Source: Nitrospirales bacterium LBB_01 | GTDB lineage: Bacteria > Nitrospirota > Thermodesulfovibrionia > Thermodesulfovibrionales > Magnetobacteriaceae | Direction of reading: 5' to 3' | Length of the DNA: 64,000 bases | Assembly (NCBI GenBank): GCA_004376055.2 | Contig: CP049016.1 | Span: forward strand, 930,001 to 994,000 | Part shown: positions 59,470 to 64,000 of the stretch, piece after piece | How the letters are laid out: every line of letters begins with the position of its first letter | How positions within the stretch are numbered: the first letter of the stretch is position 1 | The notes under the pieces: generated by a model | The model's database searches: none | What the model saw: the letters and a program-made list of their open reading frames with translations, nothing else | What the model was told of the DNA's origin: nothing | Made by a program: the position numbers and the translations under genes

Positions 59470-60694
59470 CAGATATTATCCTCCCTCGTTGTCTCATAAT
59501 TTTTTCTCTCATACCGGAGTAGATGTCAACCTGAGGATTGACCACAGGTATATGCTCCTCACTGTCACCCTTAGCAATATTAAGCAAAATCCCAACCTCT
59601 ATAAGGTTCATTATCATAGAGGTGCCTCCATAGCTTATGAATGGAAGCGGAAGCCCTTTTGTTGGCATTAGCCCTGTAACTACCGACAGATTCAACACCG
59701 CCTGAACCCCTATCAGCGTTGTAAACCCAGCTGACAAGTAATAGAGGTACGGTTCTTTCTGCCGTCCTGTTATAAGCACTCCGCGTATAAAGACAATCAG
59801 AAACAGAATCACAACAACCGTTGCCCCTATGAAACCGATTTCTTCTCCCACTATAGAAAATATGAAGTCAGTTTTTGCCTCAGGCAAAAAGAACAATTTT
59901 TGAGTACTCTTTCCGACACCAAGTCCTTTAAGTCCACCGTTACCAAACGCCACAAAGGATTGAATAAGCTGAAACCCTGTGTTTTTCTCATCTGCCCACG
60001 GATCTAAAAACACCATAATACGCTGCAGCCTGTACGGCTTCATAATCAACTTTATGACCACAGGGATAAGCAGTATTCCCAAAGAGAGTATGAATTTGAC
60101 TCTGACACGTGCCGCAAAAAGAAGTGAAAACGTTATAATTCCCAGTATGACACTTGAACCAAAATCAGGCTGAAGGAGTAAAAGCCCCTGAAGCACACCC
60201 ATCATGGCAATCGGTATCATAAACGACTTAAAACTGTCTGGATTAAAGGTTTTACTTGACAGGTACCTGGCAAGGAAAATAATAAGTGCAGGTTTTACAA
60301 GCTCTGAGGGTTGAAAAGTAAAATGAGCTATATGTATCCATCTCCTTGCTCCATTTACGGTAAGTCCTATAAAGGGCATCTTAACGGCAATCAACAAAAG
60401 CGCAGCAAGCCCTAAAAGCACAAACGCCGACCTCTTTAGAGCCACAAGTGGAAGTTTGTAGAACACCGTCATAAGCACTATGCCAAGCAGCACAGATACC
60501 ACATGCTTTTTCAGATACCTTAGATCTATAAGGGATGTGGAAACACTGGAAACGACTGATGTACCACCTCTTGAGGGCGCAACTATAGACGTTGTGCTAT
60601 AAACCATGACAGCGCCTACAAAGACAAGCATCATGGTTGTTATCAAAAGCACTCTGTCAAATTGCTTTGTCTTGACTGACCGCGTTTCGCCCAT
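59450..60694 (-). CDS. ftsW: SEDS peptidoglycan polymerase FtsW
   Basis: FtsW is the septal SEDS glycosyltransferase that polymerises lipid II with a class B PBP. The 414-residue protein has about ten transmembrane helices and the SEDS motifs: GARRWIHIAHFTFQPSELVKPALI, LLQPDFGSSVIL, FGNGGLKGLGVGKSTQKLFFLPEAKTDFIFSIVGEE (in parts) and LPLPFISYGGTSM. The N-terminal residues are charged and cytoplasmic. Neighbours murD upstream and murG downstream are standard. Confidence 0.96.
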   Translation of the reverse strand: MGETRSVKTKQFDRVLLITTMMLVFVGAVMVYSTTSIVAPSRGGTSVVSSVSTSLIDLRYLKKHVVSVLLGIVLMTVFYKLPLVALKRSAFVLLGLAALLLIAVKMPFIGLTVNGARRWIHIAHFTFQPSELVKPALIIFLARYLSSKTFNPDSFKSFMIPIAMMGVLQGLLLLQPDFGSSVILGIITFSLLFAARVRVKFILSLGILLIPVVIKLIMKPYRLQRIMVFLDPWADEKNTGFQLIQSFVAFGNGGLKGLGVGKSTQKLFFLPEAKTDFIFSIVGEEIGFIGATVVVILFLIVFIRGVLITGRQKEPYLYYLSAGFTTLIGVQAVLNLSVVTGLMPTKGLPLPFISYGGTSMIMNLIEVGILLNIAKGDSEEHIPVVNPQVDIYSGMREKIMRQRGRIISDVKWKT

Positions 60695-60724
60695 TATTTT
60701 CCGATTGACCCTATTAGCATAATT

Positions 60725-62191
60725 TTATGATGTAAGACTGAGGACTGCCTCTTTAAACACTCTCCCTCTCTCCTCAAAATCCTTAAACATATCAAAGCTT
60801 GCACAGGCCGGAGACAACAAAACCACATCACCAGCAGCAGCTAATCCCTTTGCGCACTTTGCCGCCTCATGCATATCACCGGTAAAATGCACATCCGTAA
60901 CATCCCCTAACGCCTCGCTTAACTTCTTTCCTGCCTCACCTATTAAAACAAGAGCCTTGACCCTTTCCTTAACAAGATGCTTAAGGGGTGAAAAATCTCC
61001 TGACTTATCCCTTCCACCTGCTATCAACACTATCGGCTCACTGAAACTTTCCAGCGATTTAACCACAGACCAGACATTTGTGCCCTTTGAGTCGTTAAAA
61101 TACTTTACGCCATCAATTTCTGTGACAAGCTCAAGCCTGTGCTCTAGTCCTTTAAAGGAAATAAGAGTGTTCCATATATCTGTAACCTTACAGCCGCTGA
61201 CAAGAGCCATTAGGGCTGCCGCCATAGCGTTTTCTATGTTGTGACCGCCTTTTATGTGGAAATTTGCCGTGTTAAAGGTAAATGGGCTGGTACTATCACT
61301 TGTGCCATCCACAAGTTCAGGGCAGAGGATTTCAAGCTCAGGAATGTTAAAGTAAATAACTCCGTCTTTATAAAAAGCTCCTCTTACCCGTTCCTTTCTA
61401 CTAAAGTACAGCACATCGGGGCCATTTTTACCAACCCTCTCTGCTAAACCCCTTGTCAGAGGGTCATCGGCATTTAAGATAAGGAAATTCATAGCGTCCT
61501 GATTTAAGAAAATCCTGGCTTTAGCCTCCACATATGAATCCATAGTCTCATGCCTGTCCAGATGATCCGGCGTTATGTTTAAAATAGCTGAGACTTTTGG
61601 CTTAAACTTATCTATTGATTCCAGTTGAAAACTTGACACCTCAGTGACTATATAATCCGGGCTTACGAATTCCCTTGGTTTTTCAAAGTTTTTAACAAGT
61701 TTACTAATCTCTTCAGTAATTGCAAAACCGATGTTGCCGCCTATTATGGTTTTAAACCCACTGTTGCGAAGTATTTCATAGAGCAGGGTGGTTGTTGTTG
61801 ATTTCCCGTTTGTACCTGTTATCGCCAAATATGCAGCGGCTCCAACCTTTCGTAACTCCTCTAAAACCAGATACGCTAACTCAAGTTCGCCAATTATCCT
61901 GACCCTTTGGGCTTTAGCACGGATAAGAGACGGGATATTTAGCGGCACACCAGGACTTACTATCACGATGTTAAACGATGTGAATGCATCCTCAGCAAAA
62001 TTACCGCACTTTATTTCCACCTGTGAATCAAGTTTTTGAATGAAGTTTTCCAGCTCCTCACAAGGTTTTAAATCAAAAACAGTAACCTTTGCCCCCAGTC
62101 TTACACAGAGGTTTGCAGCTCCCACTCCGCTTCTGGCCAATCCCACAACCGCAACAGCCTTATCTTTGAAGTTCTTATACATTGTTGTCAC
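60725..62191 (-). CDS. murD: UDP-N-acetylmuramoylalanine-D-glutamate ligase
   Basis: MurD adds D-Glu to UDP-MurNAc-L-Ala. The 488-residue protein starts AVAVVGLARSGVGAANL, has the P-loop ITGTNGKSTTTTLLYEIL, SSFQLESIDKFKPKVSAILN and ITPDHLDRHETMDSYVEAKARIF (in parts), then GLEHRLELVTEIDGVKYFNDSKGTN. The start is GTG 62191 if GGGGGA seven nt upstream is used, or ATG 62182; the difference is three residues. It follows dacA by 27 nt rather than mraY directly. Confidence 0.96.
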   Translation of the reverse strand: MTTMYKNFKDKAVAVVGLARSGVGAANLCVRLGAKVTVFDLKPCEELENFIQKLDSQVEIKCGNFAEDAFTSFNIVIVSPGVPLNIPSLIRAKAQRVRIIGELELAYLVLEELRKVGAAAYLAITGTNGKSTTTTLLYEILRNSGFKTIIGGNIGFAITEEISKLVKNFEKPREFVSPDYIVTEVSSFQLESIDKFKPKVSAILNITPDHLDRHETMDSYVEAKARIFLNQDAMNFLILNADDPLTRGLAERVGKNGPDVLYFSRKERVRGAFYKDGVIYFNIPELEILCPELVDGTSDSTSPFTFNTANFHIKGGHNIENAMAAALMALVSGCKVTDIWNTLISFKGLEHRLELVTEIDGVKYFNDSKGTNVWSVVKSLESFSEPIVLIAGGRDKSGDFSPLKHLVKERVKALVLIGEAGKKLSEALGDVTDVHFTGDMHEAAKCAKGLAAAGDVVLLSPACASFDMFKDFEERGRVFKEAVLSLTS

Positions 62192-62218
62192 TTGTGCATC
62201 CCCCGCTCAATCTATTTG

Positions 62219-63514
62219 TCAGTAAGCAACAGGCTTGCATTTAGGGTCATAAGAGGCTATCTCAAACCCCCTGCCTTTTATCAGCTTACAGACTTTAGTT
62301 TTATTTGCTTTTTTAGCCGCTATATAACGCTTTGATTTTGAAGAGGCATATTTATGCGCTGCCTTTTTGTTCTCAGTCCTTAACGCCTTTGCTTTGTTGT
62401 GTTTCAAGGAAGCCTTTGCAGTAAATTTTCCTCTTCTGTGAGCAATCCTTGATTTATGAGTGCTGGCATAGAGTGTATGTTTAGATTTTGATACTGTGTC
62501 ATTACTCTTATCTGCGGAGTAGTTCTTAGCAACATTAGCTAGCTTACTTTTCTTACTGGTTTTTTGGGCGGCATAGTGTTTGGTTTTTGACGCCTTTGAA
62601 TAATTGCGATGATGCTTTCCTTGTAATTTTTTTAATTTTGCCTCGTTTTTACCGTCACTGAAATGTATCTCAGGTTTTGTGTGTGATTCGGATATATTGT
62701 AACCCTTATTAAGAACGGTTTCGGCACTTCTCCAAAGGTTTGACCTCTGAGAGTCCCCAAGCACGGCGGCAACAAAGGTGTTTTCCCCGTGTTCTGCTGC
62801 AAAAGCCAGACAATGCCGCGCAGCCTTTGTGTAGCCGGTTTTCCCGCCAAGTAAATCATCATCTTTCCACAGGAGTTTGTTTGTATTTGTCAGTGAGGCA
62901 GTTGAGCCGTCTATAGAAGAAACAGTTTTAGTTTTTTTGATAATTATGTTTTTTATTACAGGGTACTGAAGTGATTCTCTCATAACAATAGCAAGGTCGT
63001 ATGCGGTTATGTACTGTCCGCCACCGGGAAGACCATGTGAGTTTATATATCTTGTATTATTAGCGCCTACTCTTTTAGCCTTTTTGTTCATGAGATTAAC
63101 AAAAGCTCCCTCAGAGCCGCTTACCGCCTCGGCTAATGCAACCGCTGCACCATTTACAGATTTCATAAGCATAATGTGCAGCAAATCGCCTATGTAGTAT
63201 CTGTCTCCCTCTCTCAACTCCACGCTTCCGCTGCTAAGCTCAGCCGCATTAGCGGATATAGTCGTAACATCCATTGTATCTAGATTATCCAAAACAACCA
63301 TAGCGGTTACAAGCTTTGCTGTGCTTGCAGGGGGCTGCTTAAGAAGCGGATTTTTGGCATATAATACCTGGTCAGAATCTGTGTCCATTATAACTGCGCT
63401 TCTTGCCGTTATATCGGCTGCACCGGCACCTGTGCAAATTAAAAAAATAATTAAAAAAGCCGTTACAAATTTGATAAAACACAAACTGCGTAAAAACTTT
63501 TCACTTTTTCTCAT
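62219..63514 (-). CDS. dacA: D-alanyl-D-alanine carboxypeptidase with a long basic tail
   Basis: A 431-residue exported S11 penicillin-binding protein. A signal peptide (residues ~14-33) precedes the catalytic domain with SxxK (PASTAKLVTAM), SxN (KSVNGAAVALAEAVSG) and KTG (LLGGKTGYTKAA). It trims the terminal D-Ala of pentapeptides. Instead of the usual PBP5 beta domain and membrane anchor, residues ~290-431 are a low-complexity, Lys/His/Ser/Ala-rich segment and a short end with two Cys (KVCKLIKGRGFEIASYDPKC). The basic tail could bind peptidoglycan or polyanions. The gene sits between mraY and murD with GAGG inside the mraY stop region, an unusual position for a dacA. Confidence 0.93.
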   Translation of the reverse strand: MRKSEKFLRSLCFIKFVTAFLIIFLICTGAGAADITARSAVIMDTDSDQVLYAKNPLLKQPPASTAKLVTAMVVLDNLDTMDVTTISANAAELSSGSVELREGDRYYIGDLLHIMLMKSVNGAAVALAEAVSGSEGAFVNLMNKKAKRVGANNTRYINSHGLPGGGQYITAYDLAIVMRESLQYPVIKNIIIKKTKTVSSIDGSTASLTNTNKLLWKDDDLLGGKTGYTKAARHCLAFAAEHGENTFVAAVLGDSQRSNLWRSAETVLNKGYNISESHTKPEIHFSDGKNEAKLKKLQGKHHRNYSKASKTKHYAAQKTSKKSKLANVAKNYSADKSNDTVSKSKHTLYASTHKSRIAHRRGKFTAKASLKHNKAKALRTENKKAAHKYASSKSKRYIAAKKANKTKVCKLIKGRGFEIASYDPKCKPVAY

Positions 63515-63517
63515 TTG

Positions 63518-64000
63518 TCACCTCAATTTAATAGTCGCTAAGCTTAGCAATGCAAGCATAAAACCAATAATCCAAAACCTTACAACCGTTTTAGGCTCTA
63601 ACCATCCCTTTAGTTCAAAATGGTGGTGTATTGGAGCCATCCTGAAGATTCTCTTGCCGGTTAACTTAAATGACCCTACCTGCAGGATTACAGATATTGT
63701 CTCTATCACAAAAATCCCGCCAACAACCACTAACACAATCTCATGCTTTGTTAGGGTTGCCAAAGTGCCAAGAGCGCCTCCCAGACCAAGCGAGCCAACA
63801 TCTCCCATAAAAACCTCAGCCGGGTGAGTGTTGTACCATAAAAAACCCAGTGATGCCCCAAATATAGCGCCGCAACAGACCGTTAGTTCGCCAATTCCGT
63901 TTATATAAATCACTTGCAGGTACTGTGCAAGGCCTGCGTGCCCTGATATATAGACAAGCACGCCTGTTGCAAAAACCGCTATCGCAACAAGCCCAGAGGC
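63518..64000 (-). CDS. mraY: Phospho-N-acetylmuramoyl-pentapeptide transferase, 5' truncated by window edge
   Basis: MraY makes lipid I from UDP-MurNAc-pentapeptide and undecaprenyl phosphate. About 160 C-terminal residues are inside the window; the frame is open to the right edge, and the in-frame GTG at 63961 is internal. Visible motifs: [31 protein letters not shown] (in parts), the HHHFELKGW loop in [19 protein letters not shown], and the last helix. The dacA ribosome site GAGG overlaps its TGA stop, so transcription continues into dacA, murD and the rest of the cluster. Confidence 0.96.
   Translation of the reverse strand, partial: ASGLVAIAVFATGVLVYISGHAGLAQYLQVIYINGIGELTVCCGAIFGASLGFLWYNTHPAEVFMGDVGSLGLGGALGTLATLTKHEIVLVVVGGIFVIETISVILQVGSFKLTGKRIFRMAPIHHHFELKGWLEPKTVVRFWIIGFMLALLSLATIKLR

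Overview
The window is a gene-dense (over 90% coding) chromosomal segment of moderate GC from a Gram-negative, respiring, motility/signalling-rich bacterium. Evidence for a diderm envelope: a metal-type KDO-8-phosphate synthase, an LpxL/HtrB-like acyltransferase and a full mur-fts division cluster. Evidence for respiration: a tetraheme c-type cytochrome, a TAT-exported 4-cluster ferredoxin and an NrfD-like membrane protein. The combination (cobalamin assembly, HDOD and GGDEF proteins, hybrid histidine kinases, a PASTA protein before rpe, an IscR-type sulfur operon with an IscU scaffold) is what I would expect from Nitrospirota/Thermodesulfovibrionia or a deltaproteobacterium-like lineage; this placement is inference, not a sequence match.

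Layout. 1-2.4 kb: the 3' part of gatB, a Nudix hydrolase and a HEPN-MNT toxin-antitoxin pair. 2.5-9.2 kb: a CheY-like regulator and two HDOD signalling loci separated by a lower-GC type II restriction-modification cassette (m4C-type methylase with an extra C-terminal OB/SNase-like domain, plus an MjaI-like nuclease). 9.2-16.1 kb: kdsA, an unknown Rossmann protein, a Bax-inhibitor-1 protein, and on the minus strand a GGDEF-EAL protein with a TgpA-like transglutaminase. 16.4-18.9 kb: an IscR-like operon (regulator, TusA-like, NifS-like, IscU-like) with a visible operator, promoter and terminator. 19.2-22.3 kb: a compact cassette of a tandem universal stress protein, a radical SAM/SPASM/PCP_red protein and a His/Met-rich protein. 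22.3-25.3 kb: cobS, a CobC-like phosphatase and cobQ. 25.3-25.9 kb: tRNA-Thr and RNase P RNA. 25.9-37 kb: glycogen genes glgB, glgX and malQ, interrupted by a plus-strand block (isochorismatase-like hydrolase, SspB-like, mnmG, rsmG) and a broken toxin-like locus. 37.3-42.6 kb: PASTA protein, rpe, TPR protein, pgsA, a DUF512 radical SAM protein, aroE. 42.7-45.3 kb: the cytochrome/FeS/NrfD electron-transfer operon. 45.5-49.5 kb: three consecutive two-component genes. 49.7-64 kb, all minus: acyltransferase, obgE, rpmA, rplU, then a division cluster that reads in transcription order mraY-dacA-murD-ftsW-murG-murC-ddl-ftsQ-ftsA-ftsZ.

A family of short repeats runs through the window: 150-230 bp elements with two nested hairpin arms and, in the best copies, imperfect 22-bp terminal inverted repeats. 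Full copies lie at about 10.9, 16.2 and 19.0 kb and decayed or partial ones at 32.2, 49.6 and 52.5 kb. They sit directly upstream of promoters, one supplies the stop codon of an upstream gene, and one ends a toxin-like gene.

The observations I rate highest are a NifS-like protein in an IscR operon with Gln where the PLP-binding Lys should be; the stress-protein/radical SAM/metal-rich-protein cassette; the methylase-SNase-like fusion; the MITE-like element family; and an 18-codon coupled reading frame in front of the GGDEF-EAL gene. All functional statements rest on motif reading by eye; no database search was possible.
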